Made by a program: the position numbers and the translations under genes
The notes under the pieces: generated by a model
Database searches by the model: none
What the model was told of the DNA's origin: nothing
The model's input: only the letters and a program-made list of their open reading frames with translations
Shown: in pieces, positions 8,054 to 16,500 of the stretch
How the letters are laid out: every line of letters starts with the position of its first letter
How positions within the stretch are numbered: position 1 is the stretch's first letter
NCBI GenBank assembly: GCA_963973975.1
Contig: CAXBCF010000009.1
Span: forward strand, 1 to 64,000
Direction of reading: 5' to 3'
Origin: UBA1494_A sp963973975
Lineage (GTDB): Bacteria > Bacteroidota > Bacteroidia > Flavobacteriales_E > Vicingaceae
Length of the DNA: 64,000 nt

Positions 8054-8079
8054 TCTATATTATTGTTTATTTGGGACGA

Positions 8080-8087
8080 CAAAAATA
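8080..8087 (-). promoter_or_regulatory. Bacteroidota -7 element for gltX (TATTTTTG)
   Basis: It matches TAnnTTTG on the minus strand, 27 bp before the gltX ATG. No clear -33 TTG was found at the expected distance. Confidence 0.35.
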
Positions 8088-8165
8088 ACCCTTAAAGCGC
8101 GTTAAATCGGTATGTTTGTTTAAAAATCAATTCAAAACTCTTCTCTTTTAAAATTTTAGCACAAA

Positions 8166-9038
8166 ATGCTTTTCCCTAAAGATTCTATTGATTACCAACT
8201 TATTGATTGTGGCAACTTTCGAAAGCTTGAGCGATTTGGAAAAATAATTGTCGATCGACCAGAAATTGAAGCCTCATGGAAACCAAATCTTCCAAAAAAA
8301 GAGTGGGAAAAAGCAGATTGGCACTTTTTTGAACAAAAAGGTAAAACCGGAATTTGGTCCAATAAAACCAATGCTCCAAATTCATGGAAAATCTCTTATA
8401 AAACCGATAAAGGCAGCTACAATTTTCAACTTAAAATAACTGCTTTTAAGCATGTTGGAATATTTCCTGAACAAGCTGTAAACTGGGAATTCATTGAAGA
8501 AAACTTGAATTTGATTTCAGGTGAAAAAAAGGTGTTGAATTTATTTGCTTATACAGGAGCAGCAAGCGTTGTAGCAGCAAAATCGAATGCCACAGTCACC
8601 AATGTGGATTCAGTAAAACAGGTTATTAATTGGGGAAAAGAGAATGCAGAATTAAATAAGGTCGATACTATTCGCTGGATTCAAGAAGATGCATTAAAAT
8701 TTGTTGATCGAGCTTTGAGAAGAGGAGAAAAATTTCAAGGAATTATTATGGATCCTCCAGCTTATGGACATGGCCCCAAAAAAGAAATATGGAAGCTGGA
8801 AAAAAACTTGCCAGAACTTTTAAATAAAGTAATTCAATTAGTAGATCCTAAAAACCACTTTTTAATTCTAAATACCTATTCATCAAAGCTAAACTCCGAA
8901 GAATTTCAAAATATTTTGAAAAATACCGAATCATTTCCTAAAGAATATACCAACGAAGTATTAGGTTTGAGTTCAGCTAATCAACAGAATCTACCTTTAG
9001 GCAATTTAGTGCGTTTTTCTAAGTTAAAATATTCGTAA
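8166..9038 (+). CDS. Class I SAM-dependent RNA methyltransferase, RlmI/RlmK-like family
   Basis: The 290-aa protein has a Rossmann methyltransferase core. The SAM-binding motif is VLNLFAYTGAASVVAA (about residues 120-136), the acidic ribose-binding position is in VTNVDSVKQ, and the catalytic-type motif is MDPPAYGHG. This is the COG1092 pattern of 23S rRNA cytosine methyltransferases. The N-terminal part is shorter than in E. coli RlmI and lacks an obvious full PUA domain. The target base is unknown. The gene diverges from gltX and precedes the DUF4175 operon by 50 bp. Confidence 0.82.
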   Translation: MLFPKDSIDYQLIDCGNFRKLERFGKIIVDRPEIEASWKPNLPKKEWEKADWHFFEQKGKTGIWSNKTNAPNSWKISYKTDKGSYNFQLKITAFKHVGIFPEQAVNWEFIEENLNLISGEKKVLNLFAYTGAASVVAAKSNATVTNVDSVKQVINWGKENAELNKVDTIRWIQEDALKFVDRALRRGEKFQGIIMDPPAYGHGPKKEIWKLEKNLPELLNKVIQLVDPKNHFLILNTYSSKLNSEEFQNILKNTESFPKEYTNEVLGLSSANQQNLPLGNLVRFSKLKYS

Positions 9039-9048
9039 TTTAATCAAC

Positions 9049-9056
9049 TAAATTTG
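9049..9056 (+). promoter_or_regulatory. Possible -7 element (TAAATTTG) for the DUF4175 operon
   Basis: The TAnnTTTG match lies in the short gap between the methyltransferase stop and the DUF4175 start, 32 bp before its ATG. No good -33 TTG is visible. Confidence 0.35.
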
Positions 9057-9088
9057 CTTTCTGCAATTTCATAAAAGCATGCCCATTA

Positions 9089-12000
9089 ATGTTAAACAAC
9101 AACTATAATTTACTTCTAAATAAACTTGATGAGTTTATCAGAAAATACTATGCAAATCAATTAATTAGAGGTGGAATTCTTTTCATTAGTGCCTTTTTAG
9201 CCCTCTTTTTATTTGCTGTACTCGCTGAGTATTTCGGTCAATTTAATGCAAGGATCAGAACAATCTTTTTTTACAGCTTAGCGCTGATTTTAGTCTTTTT
9301 GTTTGCTTGGTTGCTTTTAAAGCCTTTGCTAAAGCTAATTGCAATTGGAAAGAGAATTTCTCATGAAAAAGCAGCTAAAATTATTGGAAAGTATTTTCAA
9401 GAAATTGATGATAAGTTATTCAATGTGTTGCAGTTAAAAGAAAGCACATCAAAAGATTCATCCAATTTAATAGAGGCGAGTATCAATCAGAAAATACAAA
9501 ACCTACAACCCATTCCATTTACCCTCGCTATTAATTTTAAGGAGAATAAACGTTATTTAAAATACTTTATCATTCCCACTTTAATCATTGTTGGTTTGGC
9601 AGCTTTTGAACCAAAAATTATTTCTGATAGCACCAATCGTCTTGTTGATTTCTCCTCAGAGTATATTCCTAAAGCTCCTTATGAAATTACAATTGAAAAC
9701 AAAAATTTAAACGCTTATAAGAATGAAGACTTTGTTTTAAAAGTAGAATTAAACGGTGAAGAAATCCCAAACAGCTTTTACATTATTTTTTCAAAGGAGC
9801 GTTTTTTAATGAAAAAAACAGACGCTACCCATTTTACATATACATTTAGAAATGTGGCAGAAAGCTTAGACTTTAGCTTCTTTGACGGAGAGTTTGAATC
9901 AAAACATTATACCTTAAATCTCTTGCCTAAACCGCTTCTCAGAGATGTAAGTATTCGCTTGAACTATCCCGCTTATTTAAAACGTAAAAATGAACAAATA
10001 GAAAATTCAGGTGATTTAATTATTCCAGAAGGAACAGAAGTAACATGGAAGTTTAACACTGAAAACACAAGAAACTTAGTGTTTATTGGTAAAGATTCTT
10101 CTGAAAATATCCTTCAAAGTGGAGAAAATGAATTTACTTACAGCAATCGTTTTTACAAGAGCTTTTCTTACGGCCTCAGTACTGCAAATGAGCATCTAAA
10201 CTTTGAAGACACCGTATTTTACTCACTCACTGTTATTCCAGATTTACACCCCAACATTGAAGTTGAAACTAGTACAGATAGCACCAATAAAAAGCTTCTT
10301 TATTTTAAAGGTGTAGTGAAAGATGATTATGGATTTTCAAAGCTTGTCTTTCATCAAAAATTTATTGGAGAAAAAGATTCTATAGGAGAGGCAAAAAGTG
10401 AAATTATTCCGATTAATAAATCTTTGCCTCAAACCGTTTTTTACCATGCTTGGAATACTAATCAATTTCAATTAAAAGCCGGTGATCAAATAGAATATTA
10501 TTTTGAAATATGGGACAATGATGGGGTGAATGGAAGTAAATCTAGTAGAACAAAAAAAATGTTTTACAAGGCCCCAACTTTAAATGAATTGACGGAAAAG
10601 AGCAAAGAAAATAGTGAATCTGTCAAAAAGGAATTAAAAGAAAGCATTGCTCTTACCCAAGAAATAAAAAAGGATTTAGAGGCTCTTAAAGAAAAGCTTG
10701 TCGATAAAAAACAAATGGGCTTTCAAGAAAAAAAGCAATTGGAAGCTTTATTGAAAAAGCAACAACAAATCAAAGAAACACTTAAAAATCTTGAAGAAAA
10801 AAACAAAGAAAATAATCAATTGCAAGAAGAGTATAACCCACTTGATGAAGAGATTTTAGAGAAACAAAAGATGCTTCAGGATATGTTTGAAAAAGTGATG
10901 ACTGAAGAAATGAAGCAAATGATGGAGGAGTTAGAAAAAATGATGGAGAAAATGCAAAAGGACCAACTGCAAGAAGCCATTGAAAAAATTGAATTGAGCA
11001 ATGAAGAAATGCTGAAAGAAATGGATCGAAATATGGAGCTCTTTAAGCAATTAGAAATTGAAAAAGAGTTAGCTGAAACCAAAAAGAAATTAGATGAATT
11101 AAAGGAAAAGCAAAAAAAGTTGAAAGAAAAGTCTGATGATAAGAAAACCGATGCCGACGGCCTTAAAGAAGAACAAGATGAACTGAATAAAGAGTTTGAA
11201 GAGATCAGTGAGAAACTTGACGAAATTCAAGAAAAGAATAAAGAATTAGAACAACCCAATAAACTTGAAGACACTAAATCTTTAGAGGATCAAATTAAGA
11301 AAGACATGAAAGAAAGTTCGGATGAACTTTCAAAAAAAAACAAACAAAAGGCTTCAGAAAATCAAGGAGATTCTGAAGAAAAAATGGAAGAACTTTCAGA
11401 ACAATTGAGTGAAATGCAACTGCAAATGGAGGCTGAGGCAAATGCTGAAAATTTAGAAGATTTGCGTGCATTGCTTGAAAATCTTATTCGCCTTTCTTTT
11501 GACCAAGAAGAAGTAATGACTCAACTAAAAAGCACCAATATCAATGATCCTAATTATGTAAAACTAGCTCAGCAACAGAAAAAAATAAAAGACGATGCAA
11601 AAATGATTGAAGATTCACTTTTTGCTTTGAGCAAAAGAGTTATTCAAATTCAAAATATCGTCAACAAAGAAATTGCTGATGTGAACTACAACATGAAAAA
11701 AGCAATCGATGAGCTTCAAGAAAGAAGAACTGCTATAGCTAATTCCAGACAACAATTATCAATGACTTCCATTAATAATTTAGCACTTTTATTGGATGAA
11801 GCTATTCAAAACATGCAAGCCCAAATGCAGCTGATGAGTGGAAAAGGAAAGTGTAAAAAACCAGGTAGTGGAAGTCCATCTCCAGGTAGCATGAAGAGTC
11901 TTCAAAAATCGCTGAATGAGCAAATGAAAAGTTTGAAAGAATCGATGGAAAAAGGAAAATCTCCTGGAAAAGGAAAAGAAGGAGAACAAGGCCTAATGGG

Positions 12001-12439
12001 GTCTGGAATGAGTAAAAAACTGGCTCAAATGGCTGCTAAACAAGCGGCTATCAGAGAAGCAGTGAAACAATTACAAGAGCAAATAGGCAACGAAAAAAAA
12101 GGAAATGGAGATGGCGGCTCTCTTCAAAAACTTCAAGAAATGATGGAAGAAACAGAAACAGAATTAGTCAATAAGCAAATTACAAATCAAACCATTTTAC
12201 GTCAGCAAGAAATTTTAACCCGACTTTTGCAATCTGAAAAAGCCGAAAGAGAAAGAGAAAAAGATGAGAAAAGAGAATCAATCGAATTTAGAAATGAACT
12301 TTCTCGTAACCAAAAACAATTTATTGAGTATAACAAGCTTAAAGAAAAAGAACTCGAGTTATTGAAAACTGTTCCGCCCTCATTTAATATCTTTTATAAA
12401 AACAAGGTAACAGAGTATTTTAATCAATTAGAAAAATGA
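9089..12439 (+). CDS. DUF4175-type membrane protein with long coiled coil
   Basis: The 1116-aa protein has two membrane helices near the N-terminus (about residues 27-47 and 57-77) and a third near 157-175. A beta-rich periplasmic region (about 190-500) follows, then several hundred residues of Glu/Lys/Gln/Met-rich coiled coil, a Gly/Ser/Pro/Lys-rich linker (about 925-990) and a final coiled coil. This is the layout of DUF4175 proteins found across Bacteroidota, whose function is not established. It overlaps the next gene by ATGA, placing it in an operon with the RsbW-like ATPase, ybeY and mnmG. I infer an envelope-spanning scaffold role only from architecture. Confidence 0.8.
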   Translation: MLNNNYNLLLNKLDEFIRKYYANQLIRGGILFISAFLALFLFAVLAEYFGQFNARIRTIFFYSLALILVFLFAWLLLKPLLKLIAIGKRISHEKAAKIIGKYFQEIDDKLFNVLQLKESTSKDSSNLIEASINQKIQNLQPIPFTLAINFKENKRYLKYFIIPTLIIVGLAAFEPKIISDSTNRLVDFSSEYIPKAPYEITIENKNLNAYKNEDFVLKVELNGEEIPNSFYIIFSKERFLMKKTDATHFTYTFRNVAESLDFSFFDGEFESKHYTLNLLPKPLLRDVSIRLNYPAYLKRKNEQIENSGDLIIPEGTEVTWKFNTENTRNLVFIGKDSSENILQSGENEFTYSNRFYKSFSYGLSTANEHLNFEDTVFYSLTVIPDLHPNIEVETSTDSTNKKLLYFKGVVKDDYGFSKLVFHQKFIGEKDSIGEAKSEIIPINKSLPQTVFYHAWNTNQFQLKAGDQIEYYFEIWDNDGVNGSKSSRTKKMFYKAPTLNELTEKSKENSESVKKELKESIALTQEIKKDLEALKEKLVDKKQMGFQEKKQLEALLKKQQQIKETLKNLEEKNKENNQLQEEYNPLDEEILEKQKMLQDMFEKVMTEEMKQMMEELEKMMEKMQKDQLQEAIEKIELSNEEMLKEMDRNMELFKQLEIEKELAETKKKLDELKEKQKKLKEKSDDKKTDADGLKEEQDELNKEFEEISEKLDEIQEKNKELEQPNKLEDTKSLEDQIKKDMKESSDELSKKNKQKASENQGDSEEKMEELSEQLSEMQLQMEAEANAENLEDLRALLENLIRLSFDQEEVMTQLKSTNINDPNYVKLAQQQKKIKDDAKMIEDSLFALSKRVIQIQNIVNKEIADVNYNMKKAIDELQERRTAIANSRQQLSMTSINNLALLLDEAIQNMQAQMQLMSGKGKCKKPGSGSPSPGSMKSLQKSLNEQMKSLKESMEKGKSPGKGKEGEQGLMGSGMSKKLAQMAAKQAAIREAVKQLQEQIGNEKKGNGDGGSLQKLQEMMEETETELVNKQITNQTILRQQEILTRLLQSEKAEREREKDEKRESIEFRNELSRNQKQFIEYNKLKEKELELLKTVPPSFNIFYKNKVTEYFNQLEK

Positions 12440-12846
12440 TGTCTGAAACAAGCATTTTAACCCATCAGCTTCCAACAAAAATTGAATCCCTTATTGAAGT
12501 TGAAAAAATTGTGGATTCACTTAAGGAGACGTATAATATTCCTGATGAAATCTATGGAAACATATTAGTTTCTCTATCTGAGGCTACAAACAATGCCATC
12601 AAACATGGAAATAAATTAGATCCAAATAAGCAAATTACACTTGTATTTACTCCTGAGGAAAGCAGCTTTGTTTTCAGCATAATTGATGAAGGAAGTGGCT
12701 TCGATTATGGAAATATTCCTGATCCTACTCATCCAGACAATTTAGATAAACCTGAAGGTAGAGGTGTTTTTATCATGAAAAACCTAGCCGATGAAATAGC
12801 TTTTATTGACAATGGTAAAGAGATCAAATTGACTTTTAATCGATAA
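12436..12846 (+). CDS. RsbW-like ATP-binding protein (anti-sigma regulatory factor family)
   Basis: The 136-aa protein is a stand-alone GHKL ATPase domain. The N-box is SLSEATNNAIKHGN (about residues 47-60), the G1 box is IIDEGSGFD and the G2-type loop is PEGRGVFIMKNLAD. It resembles anti-sigma serine kinases (HATPase_c_2). No anti-anti-sigma (STAS) or sigma gene is next to it, so the partner is unknown. The start codon overlaps the DUF4175 stop (ATGA), and ybeY follows after 4 bp, so translation is coupled along the operon. Confidence 0.85.
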   Translation: MMSETSILTHQLPTKIESLIEVEKIVDSLKETYNIPDEIYGNILVSLSEATNNAIKHGNKLDPNKQITLVFTPEESSFVFSIIDEGSGFDYGNIPDPTHPDNLDKPEGRGVFIMKNLADEIAFIDNGKEIKLTFNR

Positions 12847-12850
12847 AAGA

Positions 12851-13282
12851 TTGGCTCAATCTAACATAAATCTTTTTAACGAGGATATAGATTTTACACT
12901 CGAAAATTCTAAAGAAACAGTTGATTGGATTACAAACACAATTAAAAGTGAAAACAAAACTCTAGGGGAAATCAACTTTATCTTTTGCTCTGACAAGTAC
13001 CTTTTAGATCTCAACCAAAACTATCTCAAACACGATACTTTCACTGATGTAATCACTTTTGATTACGTAGAAGGCACTATAATCTCAGGCGATATTTTTA
13101 TTAGCATTGAAAGAGTTGAGGAAAATGCTAAAAATTTAAATACTCCTTTAGTTCGTGAATTATTAAGAGTAATGATTCATGGGGTTTTGCATTTAACTGG
13201 CTACTCTGACAAAACGATTGAAGAACAGCAAGAAATAAGAGGAAAAGAGGATTTTTACTTAGCTTTGCATCGTGAAAATTAG
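12851..13282 (+). CDS. ybeY: Endoribonuclease YbeY (rRNA maturation factor)
   Basis: The 143-aa protein belongs to the YbeY metal-dependent RNases acting on 16S rRNA 3'-end maturation and ribosome quality control. The zinc motif HGVLHLTGYSD gives H110 and H114. The third ligand, His in most YbeY proteins, is replaced at the GY.D position by acidic D120, which I believe is common in Bacteroidota. The only available start is TTG at 12851. The stop codon overlaps a parS-like palindrome (13281-13296). Confidence 0.88.
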   Translation: MAQSNINLFNEDIDFTLENSKETVDWITNTIKSENKTLGEINFIFCSDKYLLDLNQNYLKHDTFTDVITFDYVEGTIISGDIFISIERVEENAKNLNTPLVRELLRVMIHGVLHLTGYSDKTIEEQQEIRGKEDFYLALHREN

Positions 13283-13296
13283 TTTCACGTGAAACA
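13281..13296. promoter_or_regulatory. parS-like ParB-binding site 1
   Basis: AGTTTCACGTGAAACA differs from the widely conserved parS sequence TGTTTCACGTGAAACA only at its first base. It sits at the ybeY-mnmG junction, overlapping the ybeY stop codon. ParB binding is inferred from the motif. Confidence 0.8.
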
Positions 13297-13305
13297 AAAT
13301 CAATC

Positions 13306-15168
13306 ATGCTTAAAGAATACGATGTAATTGTTGTTGGGGGAGGACATGCAGGATGCGAGGCTACGGTTGCTGCAGCTAAAACAGGATCTTCTGTTTTGTT
13401 AATCACCATGAACATGTCTACTATTGCACAAATGTCTTGCAACCCTGCTATGGGCGGAGTTGCAAAAGGCCAAATTGTTCGCGAAATTGATGCAATGGGA
13501 GGTTATTCAGGAATAGTTGCCGACCGAACAGCAGTTCAATTTAGAATGCTCAATTTGTCAAAAGGACCTGCAATGTGGAGCCCAAGAGTTCAAAGTGATC
13601 GTTGGTTGTTTGCACAGGAATGGAGAATAATGCTTGAGCAAACTCCAAATGTAGACTTTTGGCAAGACACTGTAACAGGTATAGAAACAGAAAATGGTAA
13701 AATTACAGGAGTACATACTTCTTTAGGAATAACAGTAAAATCCAAAGCTGTTGTTCTAACTAATGGCACTTTTCTAAATGGATTGATTCACATCGGTCAA
13801 CAAAATTTTGGTGGAGGAAGAGCAGCAGAAAGGAATTCAAAGGGAATCACTGAAGATTTAATAAAATTAGGTTTTGAAAGTGGGAGAATGAAGACTGGTA
13901 CACCTCCAAGAGTTGATGCAAGAAGTCTAGACTTTTCTAAAATGGAGGAACAAAAAGGAGACAAATTTCCTTCTAAATTTTCCTTTGGTGAGACCAAACC
14001 CTTGGCAAAACAATTAAGTTGTCACATTACATATACAAATCCAACAGTACACGAAATACTAAAAGAAGGTCTAGAAAGGTCGCCCATGTTTAGTGGTGCA
14101 ATTGAAGGAACAGGCCCAAGATATTGTCCATCGATTGAAGAAAAAATTGATCGCTTTTCTGATAAGGATAGGCATCAAATTTTTGTAGAACCCGAAGGAT
14201 GGAAAACAGTTGAAATCTATGTCAATGGATTTTCAACATCGTTGCCGATGGATATTCAAGAAAAGGCGATAAAACAAATTAAAGGCTTTGAAAACGTTAA
14301 ATTATTTCGCCCCGGTTATGCTATTGAATACGATTATTTTCCGCCAACACAGCTAAAACATACTTTGGAAACTAAGCTGGTTGAAAACCTCTATTTTGCA
14401 GGTCAAATTAATGGAACGACTGGCTATGAAGAAGCTGCAGGACAAGGAATGATGGCAGGCTTAAACGCAAGTTTAAAGATTCGTGATAAAGCTCCTTTAA
14501 TACTTAGAAGAGACCAAGCTTATATCGGTGTTTTAATTGACGATTTAATTACTAAAGGCACAAAAGAGCCATATAGGATGTTTACTTCAAGAGCAGAGTA
14601 TCGAATACTTTTAAGGCAAGACAATGCGGATAGTAGACTTACTCCTTTATCTTATGAAATTGGATTTGCGTCCAAAGATCAATTAGAACGTGTTGAAAAT
14701 AAAGTTAGACAAACGAATTCAATTATTGATTTATTGGAAAAAAGCAGCATCGATCCGGAAACAATCAACCCATATCTTGAAGCAGAAGGCAGCTCACCAA
14801 TAAAGCAAAAAGTTAAATTTTCGACTATTATAACAAGACCTCAGGTAGCACTTGGTGACTTGTTTAATTCTTCTTTTCTTGAAGAATTAAAAAGTGACAA
14901 TTACTCACAAGATTGTATTGAGCAGGCTGAGATACATTTAAAGTACCAAGGCTATATTAAAAGAGAAAGAGAAATGGCTGATAAGCTTAACAGACTAGAA
15001 GATGTTAAGATTGCATCACACTTTGACTTTAATAAATTGAAATCTCTGTCAGCTGAAGCGCGAGAAAAGCTAAGCAAAATTAAACCAGAATCTATTGGTC
15101 AAGCAGCTAGAATAAGCGGTGTTTCTCCATCAGATATTTCTGTTTTATTAATTCATCTAGGAAGATAG
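13306..15168 (+). CDS. mnmG: tRNA uridine-5-carboxymethylaminomethyl modification enzyme MnmG (GidA)
   Basis: With MnmE, this 620-aa FAD protein installs the cmnm5 group on U34 of tRNAs. Visible features are the dinucleotide-binding motif VVGGGHAGCEA (residues 8-18), the signature CNPAMGGVAKGQ, the GTPPR motif, a second signature GQINGTTGYEEAAGQG and the C-terminal helical domain that binds MnmE. Length is normal. In many bacteria gidA lies near oriC and the parAB genes; here it is flanked on both sides by parS-like sites, though no parA or parB is in the window. Confidence 0.97.
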   Translation: MLKEYDVIVVGGGHAGCEATVAAAKTGSSVLLITMNMSTIAQMSCNPAMGGVAKGQIVREIDAMGGYSGIVADRTAVQFRMLNLSKGPAMWSPRVQSDRWLFAQEWRIMLEQTPNVDFWQDTVTGIETENGKITGVHTSLGITVKSKAVVLTNGTFLNGLIHIGQQNFGGGRAAERNSKGITEDLIKLGFESGRMKTGTPPRVDARSLDFSKMEEQKGDKFPSKFSFGETKPLAKQLSCHITYTNPTVHEILKEGLERSPMFSGAIEGTGPRYCPSIEEKIDRFSDKDRHQIFVEPEGWKTVEIYVNGFSTSLPMDIQEKAIKQIKGFENVKLFRPGYAIEYDYFPPTQLKHTLETKLVENLYFAGQINGTTGYEEAAGQGMMAGLNASLKIRDKAPLILRRDQAYIGVLIDDLITKGTKEPYRMFTSRAEYRILLRQDNADSRLTPLSYEIGFASKDQLERVENKVRQTNSIIDLLEKSSIDPETINPYLEAEGSSPIKQKVKFSTIITRPQVALGDLFNSSFLEELKSDNYSQDCIEQAEIHLKYQGYIKREREMADKLNRLEDVKIASHFDFNKLKSLSAEAREKLSKIKPESIGQAARISGVSPSDISVLLIHLGR

Positions 15169-15174
15169 CTGAAA

Positions 15175-15190
15175 TGTTTCACGTGAAACA
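15175..15190. promoter_or_regulatory. parS site 2 (perfect consensus)
   Basis: TGTTTCACGTGAAACA is an exact 16-bp match to the bacterial chromosomal parS consensus. It lies 7 bp after the mnmG stop codon and outside any gene. Confidence 0.88.
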
Positions 15191-15227
15191 TATTTCTAAA
15201 CTCTATAAAAATTTCTAGCAAACAACC

Positions 15228-16112
15228 ATGAAAAACTATACTAATTGCCCAATCTGTAAATCAACAGAATTTAGTCTTTTAAAAGAGTGTAAAGACTATA
15301 CAAGTAGTAGTGAAATATTTAAAATATCAGCTTGTAATTCCTGTGGCTTTGCATTTACAAATCCTATTCCTGAAGAAAATGAGATAGGAAAATATTACGA
15401 ATCTGATGAATACATTTCTCATAGTAATACTTCAAAGGGAATAATTAATAAGTTATATCAATTTGTAAGAAATATAACATTAGATAAAAAAGTTAATTTA
15501 CTTAAATCTTTAACCAACAAAAGAAAACTATTAGATATAGGGTCTGGCACAGGAGAGTTTTTAAATCATACACAAAAAAATGGTTTTACTGTTCAAGGTA
15601 TCGAACCTTCATTAATTGGAAGAAATAATTCTATTAAAAACTTTAACCTTTCTGTTTATCCTGAAAAAAAACTAGCTGAATATTCGGAAAATGAATTTGA
15701 CATAATTACTATGTGGCATGTTTTAGAACATGTTTATCATTTAAACGAAAGAGTAGAAACCATTCATCGTATTTTGAAAAAAGATGGATATTTAATTGTT
15801 GCAGTTCCAAATAGGCTATCCTATGATGCAGAAAAATATCAAGAATTTTGGGCTGCTTATGATGTTCCCAGACATTTATATCATTTTAGACCAGTAGATA
15901 TAAAAACACTTTTTGAAAATCACAGTTTTGATGTGAAGCAAATTTTACCCATGAAATTTGATTCCTTTTATGTTAGCATGCTCAGTGAAAAATATAAAAA
16001 CGAAAAATCAAAGTTATTCAAAGCTTTTCTAATTGGTCTAAAATCTAATATGAAGTCAAAAGGCTTAGCTAAATTTTCTTCACAAATTTATATTCTGCAA
16101 AAAAAGGGTTAA
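15228..16112 (+). CDS. Class I SAM-dependent methyltransferase with N-terminal zinc ribbon
   Basis: The 294-aa protein starts with a four-Cys ribbon (CPIC at residue 5 and CNSCGF about 30 residues on) and continues with a Methyltransf_23-type Rossmann core. The SAM motif is LLDIGSGTGEFL, followed by acidic IEP and MWHVLEHV. The architecture is shared with methyltransferases acting on sugars or small molecules; the substrate is not predictable. It lies 59 bp after mnmG, separated by the second parS site, and may be read through from the operon. Confidence 0.82.
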   Translation: MKNYTNCPICKSTEFSLLKECKDYTSSSEIFKISACNSCGFAFTNPIPEENEIGKYYESDEYISHSNTSKGIINKLYQFVRNITLDKKVNLLKSLTNKRKLLDIGSGTGEFLNHTQKNGFTVQGIEPSLIGRNNSIKNFNLSVYPEKKLAEYSENEFDIITMWHVLEHVYHLNERVETIHRILKKDGYLIVAVPNRLSYDAEKYQEFWAAYDVPRHLYHFRPVDIKTLFENHSFDVKQILPMKFDSFYVSMLSEKYKNEKSKLFKAFLIGLKSNMKSKGLAKFSSQIYILQKKG

Positions 16113-16300
16113 TTTCAAGCCATTTAGAAAATTATAATGAATTATTGGTGTTTAGGAATCATAGGCGGATTAAAGTGTCTTAAAAGTGCGTATAAAAGCT
16201 TTATGGGCTTTCGAAATAAATCACTTAAGTAACCTGAACACTTCATCTCGTGAATTACATTTCGAACCAAGGTTCTCATCCTTCCTCAATAAAAATAAAA

Positions 16301-16323
16301 AAGCTGCTCGGTAAAAGCAGCTT
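16301..16323 (-). terminator. Intrinsic terminator of tRNA-Arg
   Basis: The stem AAGCTGCT / AGCAGCTT with a 7-nt loop is followed on the minus strand by a T-rich run (complement of 16288-16300). It lies 27 bp downstream of the tRNA 3' end. Confidence 0.75.
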
Positions 16324-16349
16324 ATATCATTATTTTTGAAATGTATTTG

Positions 16350-16423
16350 TGACTCCGGAAGGATTCGAACCTTCAACCGTCAGAGCCGAAATCTGATATT
16401 CTATCCAGTTGAACTACGGAGCC
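16350..16423 (-). tRNA. tRNA-Arg (UCG)
   Basis: The minus-strand 74-mer has acceptor GGCTCCG paired to CGGAGTC with one G-U wobble at the second pair. The anticodon stem TCAGA/TCTGA encloses the loop TTTCGGC (anticodon TCG), the T loop is TTCGAAT and the discriminator is A73. CCA is not encoded. Confidence 0.95.
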
Positions 16424-16500
16424 AGAAAAAACGCAAATATACGTCAAATTTCAAGCAATAATAATGCAGAAATATGGTTTATAATAGATTAAAAAAAACA

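Noticed and set aside
16474..16500. Upstream ATG for the PorZ-like gene
   Set aside because: The nine added residues would sit before a clear signal peptide that starts at the ATG at 16501.
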